DNA from: Mayamaea pseudoterrestris | Lineage: Eukaryota > Bacillariophyta > Bacillariophyceae > Sellaphorales > Sellaphoraceae | NCBI GenBank assembly: GCA_027923505.1 | Contig: BROI01000001.1 | Span: 1,792,001 to 1,856,000, forward strand | DNA: 64,000 nucleotides | Direction of reading: 5' to 3' | In this document: positions 1 through 9,901 of the stretch, piece after piece | Layout of the letters: every line of letters starts with the position of its first letter | Numbering within the stretch: the first letter of the stretch is position 1 | Notes under the pieces: model-generated | What the model was told of the DNA's origin: nothing | Database searches by the model: none | The model's input: only the letters and a program-made list of their open reading frames with translations | Made by a program: the position numbers and the translations under genes

Positions 1-909
1 TACTGCTGGCCGGGTGGTTATACCAGAACCTCCAAGTCAGCGAAGCGCCTTGTTTGACCGCTGGGCGCAGCATTCGGACCAGTGCAAGCACTGCCATGGA
101 GCGTTTGACGGTATACAAAAGTGGCGTCGTAACAATTTTCTAGTCATGGCCGCCAGCATTCTCTTGGCCAGGCACATGGCGGCTCGCGTCGTACTTGTTG
201 GTAGCTTTGCCATGTGGCGACTCCTGCAAGCGGCGGAAAAGTCAATTACCACGGGTGAATGCGACCATTACAAGAATCACTAGTCAAGTTGGTGCATGGA
301 ACTACCCCACTTGCATCTGCACAGGCTAATGGATACTATGTGTAATAGATAGACACCTTCACAAAATTAGTTATGACGCAAGTCGCAATTCCGAATAGAG
401 ATACACGTTAGCATCGAGCCGAACCACCGTACACCGGTAGCTGAGGCAAGCCGTAACATGCCGCTTTCTTCATTCGTATCTCGCGCTTTCATATACACTT
501 ACTAGTATTGCCTGGCATGCTCGCTTTCAAGCGAAATGTTTGCGCTCGTTTGAATGACTTGTCGCATGTTGCCAGCGAAACCATGTGTCGTCGATAGTAC
601 CATAAAGAATACTTAGCATTATAGTTGTGTAAGTGCCTTGTTCACAAGCGCAGTTTCAAGGAAACATTGAATGGAAAAGACTTTTTGACGAAGGCGTCAG
701 CCTTGCCGGGGCCATTTGTAGTAGCAATTTGTGGTGCGTCTATTTTGATACGTTAAAATGAACGCAACCATCTGCGGATTGAGGTCCATTTGCTCTATAG
801 CGTAGACTGTCGGTCAACAAACAAAGACATGGCTTGCTAGTACTTTGCTCGGTCGCTGATCTTGCAAGCATGCTTCGCCGCAACACACCATTCTCACCAA
901 CACGGTTCA
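1..909. other. Intergenic, no supported gene
   Basis: Short open frames on both strands overlap each other, lack recognisable domains and begin or end without context. An ACCGGTAG octamer sits at 433-440. Nothing else is supported here. Confidence 0.5.
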
Positions 910-1269
910 TCACTCGTTCTTCACAAAACACTTTTTCAAATCAGTTGCAATGGCAAGAATTACGACAAACCAGTAAAAGTAGCAGTCGAGCATGTACGCC
1001 ACGTTGCTCCAATGGCCGACTAAATCGCAAACAACACTTTCCATCGGCGCATTGTCAGTGAGGTGAACATTTAGGGGAACCAACATGTACCAAACTACCC
1101 ACACGAAACATATCCACTTGTAGTAATGACATTGCTTGTCGTGTGCATATACATGGGCGAATTGATGGATCGAGTTGGGGGCCGTCGTGGAAACGTGCGC
1201 CGGTGGCTGTTGTGGGTCTGCGGCGTTTCCTGAAACTCTTGGTAGCGTGGATTGAATCAAGAGGGATCC
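910..1269 (-). other. Same-frame hydrophobic segment downstream of a TGA
   Basis: This open stretch lies directly after, and in the same frame as, the TGA at 1270-1272 that closes the upstream membrane-protein frame. It encodes a Pro/Thr/His-rich linker, then two likely membrane helices (around KWICFVWVVWYMLVPLNV and YFYWFVVILAIATDL), and ends in a basic tail. Together with the two helices upstream it would make a four-helix membrane protein. It could be the 3' part of the same gene reached by an unrecognised splice, a region behind a nonsense change, or chance. Which one is unresolved. Confidence 0.35.
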
Positions 1270-1821
1270 TCATCTTGTCTGAGTATTAGTAAAAGGCGGT
1301 TGCTCTTTCTCCATATGGACGTAGTCTTGAGCTTGAGCAGCAACGGTGACTTGTGTTGGTGACGATTGAGCCGTTTCCTCATCGGCAGTGGTTACGTCCG
1401 TGGTGCCAACGGATCGTTTAGCCTCGAATCTGTCTGCAATGAAAGTTTTAATCCTATCTTCCGCCTCGTAACTCACGTCAAGCTTGTAAGCGAGCAAACA
1501 CATGCCGGTAACGTGACACATGGCAAACACTCCGCCAACCACTAGCCACCACGTGTTGCGGCAACCAAGGCCAACACATAGAGTCCACACTGCCCAAACG
1601 ACAATTGGAAGGTTCATAGCAAACGTCACGACTAGTACGAGAAGGAAGAATGGACAGGCGCAAATGTATCTATTTTAGTGTAAATAGGCAAGGTGAGGAT
1701 AATGTCATTAGCAAGCAAGCAAGCTCTAAACTTGCGGCTGCAACGCGGCAATTATTCAAACAAGTTACCTCGCGACACCATTGACAGCTCGATGAGCATA
1801 CTTTAGCGCGAGCGACACCAT
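1270..1821 (-). CDS. Predicted small multi-span membrane protein, two exons
   Basis: I read exon 1 as 1821-1769 (17 codons plus 2 nt, ATG start) and exon 2 as 1669-1270. The 99-nt intron at 1670-1768 has a GTAACT donor and a TAG acceptor, and its phase matches exactly. The product is about 150 residues. A short cytosolic N-terminus is followed by a long hydrophobic segment (about 20-45) and a second one (about 50-72), then a hydrophilic Thr/Gln/Glu-rich tail. No family is recognised; the layout resembles tetraspan proteins that begin with two close helices. The frame stops at TGA 1270-1272, yet the same frame continues with two more helices down to 910, so the true 3' end is uncertain. It is divergent from the GPI8 gene, about 230 bp away. 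Confidence 0.5.
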
Positions 1822-2053
1822 GGTTGCAACTTATCTGTGACCAAAGCAAAAGGGTGGCGCAAACGCAAATCAACTTACATCAACAATTCGTCGCAAATCG
1901 CCGATTGGCATGCGTGTCGTAACGGTACACAGATGATCCCGTGACGACCCTCGCCACCATGGAGATTTCGCCGCCACTACAAGCCGCATTCAAAAGCCCA
2001 AATTTGAAGCTCGCAATCGCTCTCTGGCCTTGACCGCTTGTCAAGGAATAAAA

Positions 2054-3280
2054 ATGATTTTGCCCTTTGTTTCGCTGTGGCTACTTGCACTCTTTGCTTC
2101 TTGGGAAAACATCTCGATTCTTCCTCGCTGCTTCGCCGCCGAAACTTCTTCGGCATCTTCAACTGCCACTCACACGAGCAACCACGCCGTCATTGTCTCA
2201 TCGTCTCGCTACTGGTTCAACTACCGTCATACGACCAACGCATTATCCATCTACCAGTTACTCAAACGAAACGGAATTCCAGATGACAACATTGTCTTGA
2301 TGCTGGCCGACGAGTACGCGATCAACGATCGCAACGTGTACAAAAACAGACTCCTCACCAAGGGGCGGACTGGTGATTCAATCTATGATTCAGACACTCA
2401 GATTGACTACCGCGGAGACGACGTTTCCGTCGACAATTTTTTGCGCGTCCTACGGGGGCAGCCACATGAATCGAGTTTGCCAGTGCTACAAAGCAACCAA
2501 CACAGTCACGTGCTGATTTACTTGACGGGCCACGGCGGAAACCAATTCTTCAAGTTTCAAGACGTGGAAGAAATCACGTCGCAGCAACTGGCGCGCGCCG
2601 TGGCGGGCATGCACGAACGCTCCAAGTACCAGGAAGTCTTAATCGTTGCCGATACTTGCCAAGCGTATACGCTCGCCGATCACATGGAGCAGGTGCCAAA
2701 TGTCACAATCATTGCCAGTTCGCTCAAGGGCGAGTCGTCGTACGCGCATCACGTTGACGGCGACTTGGGACTGTCCGTGACGGAGCGATACACGGCGGCC
2801 ATGGTCGACTACTTAAAGGCGATGCCGGAACATTTGCAAGTGTCGCTCCAGCAAGGCTTGGTGGATCCGTATCCGTTTCGCGTGCAGCGCGCGCACATTG
2901 GTGCGAACGATGCGAGCGCAGTGCGAAAGCTGGACGAAGCGTTGGTGAGTGAATTTTTTGCAAACGTTGAAACCAATGGCAAGGTAGTTGAAGAAGATGT
3001 ACATGACGATTGGATGGCGGTCCACCAGTCACCGCATCGTTTCGTGGCGCCAGTGCGAACGAGTCGAACGACAAACGTGGACTCAACGCAACATGCTGCG
3101 GCAGAATGTTTGATGCAGGACGGTCCGTCTGACAATGGCGCTACTGCTGCGGTGGACGACGAGATACATTCGCAACCCGCAATCTTGTTTCCCGGGATGG
3201 AACCGACTGATCCAATGTTCTTGACGTGGACTGCACTGTTCGTTGGAGCCATTGCATGGATGCAGCAACGGCTCAAGTAA
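2054..3280 (+). CDS. GPI8: GPI-anchor transamidase catalytic subunit (GPI8/PIG-K)
   Basis: This is the cysteine protease subunit of GPI transamidase. It removes the C-terminal signal of precursors in the ER and joins them to a GPI anchor (peptidase family C13, caspase-like). The 408-residue product starts at the first ATG, 2054, which opens a clear signal peptide (MILPFVSLWLLALFASW). The hallmark N-terminal block VIVSSSRYWFNYRHTTNAL is present. Catalytic His is about residue 160 in YLTGHGGNQFFKFQD, and catalytic Cys about residue 202 in IVADTCQAY. A C-terminal hydrophobic helix (about 385-403) fits the single membrane span of the family. Length is normal. A probable client with GPI-signal features lies about 5 kb downstream; the proximity is probably chance. 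Confidence 0.95.
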   Translation: MILPFVSLWLLALFASWENISILPRCFAAETSSASSTATHTSNHAVIVSSSRYWFNYRHTTNALSIYQLLKRNGIPDDNIVLMLADEYAINDRNVYKNRLLTKGRTGDSIYDSDTQIDYRGDDVSVDNFLRVLRGQPHESSLPVLQSNQHSHVLIYLTGHGGNQFFKFQDVEEITSQQLARAVAGMHERSKYQEVLIVADTCQAYTLADHMEQVPNVTIIASSLKGESSYAHHVDGDLGLSVTERYTAAMVDYLKAMPEHLQVSLQQGLVDPYPFRVQRAHIGANDASAVRKLDEALVSEFFANVETNGKVVEEDVHDDWMAVHQSPHRFVAPVRTSRTTNVDSTQHAAAECLMQDGPSDNGATAAVDDEIHSQPAILFPGMEPTDPMFLTWTALFVGAIAWMQQRLK

Positions 3281-3598
3281 CGATTGCTCGTCGTTTGATG
3301 TTTGTTCCGAATAGCGAGCTACGTACGTTCCGCCATGTGGACAAACGCACAGCTCGTCGAAAAGTTGCGAGGTAATATCATGAGGCGACGAAGCAATCAA
3401 TCTATGACTACGTTTCGACCGATCCGGTGCATGAATAAATTAGCAGCAGCGATGAGCAGAGTGCCGCATTTGCCACAGGCTACTGTAATGACGCCAGCAG
3501 CGAGAGACGCAGTCAATGCCCTCAAATAACACAACGTGTAGCGCTATTGTATGTGATACCAATCCAAGTTGGTTTATTAAGACACCAATTATTATACA
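3281..3598. other. Convergent 3' flank, no supported gene
   Basis: This is the space between the convergent 3' ends of GPI8 and RRP36. A 75-codon frame inside it has no domain or signal. Both genes must place their polyadenylation sites in these roughly 320 bp. Confidence 0.5.
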
Positions 3599-4741
3599 TC
3601 AATATTGCTGCTGCTGCTCTTTTGGTCCCATGCGCGCCGCATCTCTCGACTTGTTCTTCTTACGCTTCTTCTCCAAAGCTTGATTGACGGCCCGATTTCC
3701 ACCTCGCTGTTTCAACTCATCAAACCTGGCTTCCAGTTCCAGTTGCTTCAGTTCCGCTCGCTTGGGTCGATAGTTGCTGCCTCGTTCGTCCACCAACTTT
3801 TGCTTGACGCGGACTTGAACCGCCTGCTTGACTTGCTGTCGCTCATGGTCGGCCAGTTCCTGCTGCAAATGTTTCAGCGTGGCGCGATCCTCCTCCAATG
3901 ATCCCGTCAAGCCAAGCTTTTTGCGCAGCTGCTGTCCCTTGCGGCCGGCAACTTGTCGCGCGGCAATCTGTTGCTTACATTTGACAATTTCGTTGCGACG
4001 CATCTCGAGCAAAAAGGTGTAATTCTTGTCAAACTGCTGCACATTTACAGCAGCTCCCGCTGACAGATTGGATCTTCGCGGATCTCTTGCCTTGTATCGA
4101 TGGGCAAGCAAGTCAACGCCAAGGCCATTGAAAAGGTTTGGTTTTTGATTGTAAAAGTCGGAGCGTTTATATGATGCTTCCGTTGGCGCGTGTTTGGATC
4201 GTTTCGTCTTTTGTGTTAATGCAGACTTGTCGGACAATTTTGCTGATCTACTGATGGTCTTGGAGTCTTTACTGCTGCCGAGTGTCTGTTTCGTTCGTTG
4301 CTTGGCAGACTCGCGGCGGGCGCGCACGTGACGAAGGTCGACGCCTTGCTGCTCCATGCGCTCGAGTCGCTCCGCAATAGGAAGATTGTCGTAACCTTTA
4401 TCGTCTCCATCATTGCTGGAATCGTCTTGACTATCATTTGAATCATCGTCGTAGCCGTCACTGTCGTCGCCGGAATCAGAACCTGAATCCGAGTCTTCAT
4501 CGTCGCGACTTTTGCGAACAGCGTCACGACTTCGTTTCGTTCCTTTTCCTACTCGACTATTACCAGACTCTTGTCTCTCATTGTCGCTACTACCATCACT
4601 GCAGCTGCTGCTCGAGTCGTCGTCGCTCGACATGGTGGACAGTTGATATGAGTATATGGGTCGTTTGGTCGAAGGAACAGTGATGCTGGAAATCGAGTGA
4701 TCGAATGGTTGCGCGTGGTGCATTGAGTAACGATACGACAT
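3599..4741 (-). CDS. RRP36: rRNA biogenesis protein RRP36
   Basis: RRP36 acts in early 18S rRNA processing as part of the 90S pre-ribosome in the nucleolus. The product is 380 residues from the ATG at 4741, or 344 from an equally plausible in-frame ATG at 4633 (MSSDDDSSSS). An acidic Ser/Asp-rich low-complexity region (about 37-115) precedes the conserved C-terminal domain. That domain has ARDPRRSNLSAG, then KNYTFLLEMRRNEI, a charged coiled-coil stretch, and the diagnostic end with NYRPKRAELKQLELEARFDE and EKKRKKNKSRDAARMGPKE. The long acidic N-terminus is typical of the family in protists. A TACCGGTG octamer lies at 4801-4808, just upstream of the start. Confidence 0.88.
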   Translation of the reverse strand: MSYRYSMHHAQPFDHSISSITVPSTKRPIYSYQLSTMSSDDDSSSSCSDGSSDNERQESGNSRVGKGTKRSRDAVRKSRDDEDSDSGSDSGDDSDGYDDDSNDSQDDSSNDGDDKGYDNLPIAERLERMEQQGVDLRHVRARRESAKQRTKQTLGSSKDSKTISRSAKLSDKSALTQKTKRSKHAPTEASYKRSDFYNQKPNLFNGLGVDLLAHRYKARDPRRSNLSAGAAVNVQQFDKNYTFLLEMRRNEIVKCKQQIAARQVAGRKGQQLRKKLGLTGSLEEDRATLKHLQQELADHERQQVKQAVQVRVKQKLVDERGSNYRPKRAELKQLELEARFDELKQRGGNRAVNQALEKKRKKNKSRDAARMGPKEQQQQY

Positions 4742-5624
4742 TATTCATGTCGGTCCTTCATCATCGCCAAGTCAGCAGCCACATTTTTCAACCGATACAC
4801 TACCGGTGGTGAATCTTGGCAAAACTCTTCCCGCTGCGTTTAGCGTCATATTCATTGTGGCAGAATGACAATGACGACGACGAAGAAGCCATCCTCAGCA
4901 TGATAGTACTTCCGTCGAGGCTGGGAAGTCGAGTGGCAAGCCTGCCATGTGACATCATGTTATTACAAACAGGAAAAGCAGTGCTTGCCTTAACAATGAT
5001 CTATTCATGCGTTCATTATCTGGCCTTAAATTAAAGCTTTAATAAGTTTCTATCAGGAACACTCCAAAGTACCTCTTGCTGGTGTCCATCAAATTTGCTG
5101 GCCTACCGGTAGATCCCTTGGCGAATGGCCAGCCTTCATTCATTTAAATTGCCAGCTTCAAAGGTGATTGATGGTGCCAAAGTTTGTAAAAATACATGAT
5201 TAACGGCGCAAGAGTTTGTAGCAATAGGCGACGATACGAGGAATCGGATTCGATTCTACGATAGACCGAGAATATCGCCGATCGGCGACCAGGCGTGACA
5301 GGCAATGGCTACGCCTTATTCATGATTGTGATCCGAACAATTCAATATTTAACACGACCCCATGACGCCCGCGCGACCCTCTTCTGTCACTGAGGCTATT
5401 TTGTGACATTCACTATGACTCAGAAAGTGGTCAAGGCGAGTAAACGTTGACGCCAGAATCAAGCCACCCTGCCCTTGTCATCGGCCAGCGCGACAACCGT
5501 TCGCACAAACGCCAGAGGCTCCGACCAGTTTTGCTCATCCTGGCGTCGGTCTTCTTGCGCATAGCCATTTATGTATGATAGCGGCGGTTGATAGTCCAAT
5601 TGCTGCTATTATTTGACCAACGCG
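4742..5624. other. Divergent intergenic region
   Basis: These 880 bp separate RRP36 (minus) from the P450 (plus). They hold a TACCGGTG at 4801-4808 and a perfect TACCGGTA at 5104-5111. The latter sits in a longer block (CCTACCGGTAGATCC, then TTG one base later) that recurs at 9602. No gene is supported. Confidence 0.55.
5104..5111. promoter_or_regulatory. TACCGGTA palindrome
   Basis: A perfect 8-bp palindrome about 510 bp upstream of the P450 start. Its flanks (CC before, GATCC after) match those of the copy at 9604-9611. It belongs to a set of eight unique copies in the window. A regulatory role is inferred only from enrichment and position. Confidence 0.4.
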
Positions 5625-7388
5625 ATGATGATCCTTTCATTTGCTATCCTGCTTTCGGCAGTTTTTCGCTGTGAAGCATTTGTCGCGGTCGCGCCTTCAC
5701 GAGCGACAGGCCTTTCGCGTATCGCTAGCAATTTGTTTCCAACTGCTAGCAAGCCAATGCATACGCCAGGCATCTCAAGACGCCAAGAATGTTCTCCAAC
5801 TCGACTCGACATGCTACCTGCCTTAGCCAGAACCGCCATTGCAAACGTCGCGGCGACTCGACTCACAACAAAACTCCTGTTGCTCGCCACGGCAACATTT
5901 TTCGTCTTGTTTTGTCAACGGAGTCAATTGCTGTGGCCAAACAGTGCAGGCGATGCAAGTTACGCGCAACCACTACCACCCGGCTCTTTGGGATGTCCAT
6001 TTTTCGGAATGCCATTCTTTTGGGGATCCCGCGACTATGGAGCGGGTGCCTTTTACTTGAAGCAAGCCTCCAAACTGCCGACTGCGGCGCGCAAACTATG
6101 GAAGTTTTACTTTCTTGGCAATCCGTTTGTGGTGGTTGCCGGCGCCGACAATGTCAAGACGATTTTGAACAAGGAGTTTGAGCCCAATGGCATTCGCACC
6201 GCCACGCGCCAGCAGTCGTCGTCTACGTCGCTGGGAACGGCTGCCAGCATTATATCCGAGCAAGACAAGGGACGGCATCAATTTTTGCGGCGACTCATTG
6301 GACAAGCCATTACACCAGCGGCAGTCGCCAAAAGTATTGGTACCTTGCAGCAGGCGGCGGAGGAAAGTGTTGCCAAGATGCTAGCAGCGGCCAAGGATTC
6401 GACATTCAGCAATAGGATTGTCATGGAAGACATTTGCACGGACTTTACGTTGGATGTGGCGTGGCGACAAATCCTTGGGCTCGACTTGACGCCGGATCAA
6501 GTTCCAGTCTTTCACAAGGCGGTGGCCGATTGGATCGGAGGTGTTGTGTCGCTAAGGGCGTTGCTTGGCTTGAACGTCGAAAAAACGCCGTCCTTCAGAG
6601 CCAAGAAATACTTGGAGAGTCTTGTGGAGCAGCAAATTGACACGTTAAAAGCGAATGGACCCGACGCGTCGACCTTGAGTGGCATGGTGTTTGCCAAGGA
6701 TGAGGAAAATCCGACGCGTACCCTATCGCAAGTAGAGATTATCGACAATGCCTTGATTTTGATTCTGGCGGGCAGTGAAACCTCCGCGACGACACTGACC
6801 AACGCCATGCTGTTTCTTGGACTTCATCGAGAAACATGGAATAAGTTGGTGGAAGAACAACGACGCGTTGAAGCTGTTCATGGTGAAGTGCTCACCAAGG
6901 AAACGCTCGACAAGGAATGTCCATACTTGGAAGCTGTCGTGAAGGAGACGATGCGAATAAGGCCCATTAGTGGTGGTATTCCGCGACGAGCGACTTCTAC
7001 GATTGTCATGGACGGCAAGCAGATTCCAAAGGACTGGCTTGTCGATTTCAATGTGGCGCTTACACATCAGCTAGATTCAAAGACGTACAAGGAGGATGGG
7101 TCCAATATGGATATTCGCAAGGGCTTCGTTCCAGAACGATGGCTAAGTCCTGAAACTACGCCTGCCGAATTTATTCCTATGGGTGCTGGTCCACGATATT
7201 GTCTTGGATCCAATTTGGCGTACGCCGAGATGAAGGTGTTCTTAGCAGTTATGGCTCGGAAGGTTGACTTTCAGCTGGTGAATGCGACGGATGATGTAAA
7301 ATGGAAACATATGAGTATTATTCCCAAGCCAAAAGACGGTGTTTTTGTGGAGGTGTCGGAGCCTTCGCGCATTTCAGTTGCGGCCTGA
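5625..7388 (+). CDS. Cytochrome P450, probable plastid form, CYP120/CYP26-like
   Basis: This is a heme-thiolate monooxygenase of 587 residues from the first ATG (5625); a second ATG follows at once. The N-terminus reads as a signal peptide ending CEA before FVAVAPSR, the Phe-first transit signature of complex plastids. A hydrophobic helix (LLLLATATFFVLF) follows, then the Pro-rich hinge LPPGSLGCPFFG. Canonical P450 motifs are all present: I-helix LAGSETSATT, K-helix KETMRIRP, FVPERW, and the heme loop FIPMGAGPRYCLG with ligand Cys near residue 526. The PPGSLG hinge and overall layout resemble the CYP120/CYP26 group, which acts on retinoids or carotenoid-derived compounds. The substrate here is unknown. 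Confidence 0.88.
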   Translation: MMILSFAILLSAVFRCEAFVAVAPSRATGLSRIASNLFPTASKPMHTPGISRRQECSPTRLDMLPALARTAIANVAATRLTTKLLLLATATFFVLFCQRSQLLWPNSAGDASYAQPLPPGSLGCPFFGMPFFWGSRDYGAGAFYLKQASKLPTAARKLWKFYFLGNPFVVVAGADNVKTILNKEFEPNGIRTATRQQSSSTSLGTAASIISEQDKGRHQFLRRLIGQAITPAAVAKSIGTLQQAAEESVAKMLAAAKDSTFSNRIVMEDICTDFTLDVAWRQILGLDLTPDQVPVFHKAVADWIGGVVSLRALLGLNVEKTPSFRAKKYLESLVEQQIDTLKANGPDASTLSGMVFAKDEENPTRTLSQVEIIDNALILILAGSETSATTLTNAMLFLGLHRETWNKLVEEQRRVEAVHGEVLTKETLDKECPYLEAVVKETMRIRPISGGIPRRATSTIVMDGKQIPKDWLVDFNVALTHQLDSKTYKEDGSNMDIRKGFVPERWLSPETTPAEFIPMGAGPRYCLGSNLAYAEMKVFLAVMARKVDFQLVNATDDVKWKHMSIIPKPKDGVFVEVSEPSRISVAA

Positions 7389-8231
7389 TCGAGTTCAGCG
7401 ATATGGCTGTCCTGATTGCTTATAATGCGTAGATTAGAAAGTTAAAAAATATGTATCTACCACATCTTGCTTGATGTTCCCTTATTAGCTTTTCGCCTTC
7501 GAAGACAGCTCTATTGACTTGTAACATCAACCCATGGCCGCAGCGGAGCAGCTAGGCTCTCGTTGTTTCGTTTGCAATTGGATATACCGGTACTTTGAGT
7601 ACGTATATGAGTAGAGCAGGAACTGGTCGATCAAAGTGCTGACTCGTTACTCCTGTTATTCAACCGGTACCGTTCTCTTGCTCTCACAATGAGCGTCGTT
7701 GCAATAAGAAACGTCCAAGGCAGGCAAGCTTCACCCAAGCCATCTATGAAACGACGAGGAAATCGACATTTCGAAGCCAGGCTCGCCTCGCTCGTTGTCG
7801 GTAGTGGTGCGACCCTTGTTTGTGTTGTCGTGCGAGCAAGCCGAGTTTTTAATTTCGATCCAGTGGTACCGTATGATAGTTTATAGAACAGACCGCAGTG
7901 AAAAATTACAGCAATTTTGTCTACTGCATCATTAAACAAAATCATAATCATCTTTTTGCTTTACTTGCATAATGATTAATATGAAGATTGAAGAATCTGC
8001 GACCTTGAGCCAAGAGGCGCGATCATCGCCAGGCGCGAGCGGGGCGGGTGATTCCAGCCTTGCGAGTTCACGTGGCATCGCCAATTCCGAGATTCCAAGA
8101 CGAAAGTTTGATTCATTCTTTGCTTTGACAAACCACGACAGCTACAGTCGTACCCACCATAGATCGAGCTCAATAGTTGGTACACTAATCGTAATCTTCT
8201 TGGCGAAGCTAAACAAGTCGACAATAACTTG
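7389..8231. other. Intergenic, no supported gene
   Basis: About 840 bp with only short, domain-free frames on both strands. TACCGGTA occurs at 7585-7592 and the related CCGGTACCG core near 7664. Confidence 0.5.
7585..7592. promoter_or_regulatory. TACCGGTA palindrome
   Basis: A perfect palindrome between the P450 3' end and the repeat-protein gene, about 640 bp upstream of the latter. Its role is inferred from enrichment across the window. Confidence 0.35.
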
Positions 8232-9530
8232 ATGCGAATGAAGAATTACTTGACTTGCTCCGTTGCCTTCTTATGGCTGCAGCACATTCATGCGAGCAAC
8301 GCGGTTGAAGATGATAGCGACGACTGCTCAACACAAACCTTCCGAGCACGCTTTCCGGTAGCAAGCTCATGGCTCGTATATCGGCAGACTGTGCAAGACC
8401 CCGTGGCACTTCGAGCGTCAGGTTTTGCGGACTCGAGCAAAGCTTCCACAATCACTAGCAAGTTGGAATGCACGCCAAATTACAGTTCAAATTTCGAAAT
8501 CACTGAGGCGATAGTTTCGAAAGATGATCTGGAATACCAACAAGACGGTCTTGACGTAGCAAGAACGACTGTTTTCGAGAAGGCAAGCGCCAATGGTGAC
8601 TGGTACATTTCCGTCGAAGCAAGTGGACCTGCAACATGCAATTGGATTCTTCGCATTACTGCATGCGAGCAAAGGAGTACCGCAACAAGAAGCAATTCCA
8701 ACAACAGCAAAATTGGAGAAAACCTTTTGTCGGATGCTCCGTCTGATATGCCTTCACTTGTTCCCTTGTCGGACGTTCCTTCTCAGTTTTCTTCCGACAT
8801 CCCATCTATGTTCTCGACAGAGAACGAGTCATCGGATGCGCCTTCGGACGTGCCGTCCATTTGGCTCACTTCAGACGTGCCTACGTTGGTGCCAACTATA
8901 TCGCTTCGATCGCTAAACCTTTCGGCCGCGCCATCCAGTGTGCCCACAAGCCCTACGTTGACTGCTCTGTCATCCTTTGCTCCGACACAAGCCCCGACAA
9001 CGGAACCGACAGTTCTATTTATGCAAATGTCAGCGCCTTCTAGATTGTCCTCGGATAAAGCATTGTCGGACGAGCCGTCCTCGATTCCCACTATATCTCC
9101 CGTTGCATCATTTATTTCGGATGCACCATCCCTGGCTCCCACCGAAGCAACAATCTCCACAAGCATGGATTCTGACGAACCATCGCTGGCGCCTACTATG
9201 AAGTCAAATAAAACCAGTCGGGACGATAACCCGCGTACGATGCTTTCAACATCAGAACCAACCTTGCCGTTATTTTCCGATGCTCCATCGGATGTTCCAT
9301 CAGCTTCACCAGCAGACACTGACGACAAGCCATCTTCGATTGACCGCGAAATAACTACGGAACCCTCGCAGCAATCTCAGTCCGTAGAGCAACCAGCTGG
9401 TGCTAGACCAACGTTTGAATTTGATGATGATATCATTAATCCGTCGAGCGTTACCGATTCAGGGGCAGTGTCAGCATCTCTATCGTTTGGCATTGTGTCG
9501 ACACTGATTCTCCTTGTGCTAATGCGGTAG
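8232..9530 (+). CDS. Secreted SDAPSD-repeat surface protein, probably GPI-anchored
   Basis: A 432-residue product from ATG 8232 (a second ATG at 8238 is equally plausible). It begins with a signal peptide (LTCSVAFLWLQHIHASNA). A roughly 130-residue N-terminal domain follows, with several Cys, no recognised family, and an immunoglobulin-like or lectin-like feel only. The middle (about 160-385) is made of degenerate Ser/Pro/Asp repeats of the SDAPSDVPS / SSDIPSM / SDEPSSIPT kind, a style common in diatom cell-wall and surface proteins. The last 20 residues are purely hydrophobic (VSASLSFGIVSTLILLVLMR) after a Ser/Gly/Ala-rich stretch, which fits a GPI-attachment signal or a terminal membrane anchor. 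The Ser/Thr-rich stalk is likely glycosylated. Confidence 0.75.
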   Translation: MRMKNYLTCSVAFLWLQHIHASNAVEDDSDDCSTQTFRARFPVASSWLVYRQTVQDPVALRASGFADSSKASTITSKLECTPNYSSNFEITEAIVSKDDLEYQQDGLDVARTTVFEKASANGDWYISVEASGPATCNWILRITACEQRSTATRSNSNNSKIGENLLSDAPSDMPSLVPLSDVPSQFSSDIPSMFSTENESSDAPSDVPSIWLTSDVPTLVPTISLRSLNLSAAPSSVPTSPTLTALSSFAPTQAPTTEPTVLFMQMSAPSRLSSDKALSDEPSSIPTISPVASFISDAPSLAPTEATISTSMDSDEPSLAPTMKSNKTSRDDNPRTMLSTSEPTLPLFSDAPSDVPSASPADTDDKPSSIDREITTEPSQQSQSVEQPAGARPTFEFDDDIINPSSVTDSGAVSASLSFGIVSTLILLVLMR

Positions 9531-9901
9531 ATGTGTCAAGCACAGGTTTTTATAATGTGTCTTAATAATTTACATTGCAGTCGTTCTATTACAAACAAAT
9601 ACCTACCGGTAGATCCGTTGATGCGTGTAGACTCCAGCTTTCAAACTGCTCAATTTCCCTCACATTTCTTCCATGTTTAGCAAATGATGGTTTGTTTGCT
9701 TTTGAGACGAATTGTTATCGCTGCTTGTCAAGCACGTTTACTTGGGCAAGCAATCTTTTGTCCCCTAGCTACGGTGACGCAGTGGTATTGAACAGTGCGA
9801 CATTAACATACGTCGTACCGTTAATGATTTTTGTCACATACATCTCGCGACTCGCGACCATGAAGATGGCTGCCTTTCGTTAGTCACTTACCTTTGATAA
9901 A
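9531..9901. other. Intergenic, no supported gene
   Basis: About 370 bp between two plus-strand genes. It holds TACCGGTA at 9604-9611 and a short Cys/Phe-rich frame that I do not consider real. Confidence 0.5.
9604..9611. promoter_or_regulatory. TACCGGTA palindrome
   Basis: A perfect palindrome about 290 bp upstream of the MsrA-like gene. It shares the extended context CCTACCGGTAGATCC with the copy at 5104. Confidence 0.4.

Noticed and set aside
1055-1273. 72-codon minus-strand frame whose ATG overlaps the TGA at 1270
   Set aside because: Composition is Arg/Pro/Thr-rich with no domain, and it overlaps the hydrophobic same-frame segment, which is the better reading.
9575-9883. 102-codon plus-strand frame upstream of the MsrA-like gene
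   Set aside because: Does not start with ATG, has no domain or signal, and lies in promoter-like sequence.
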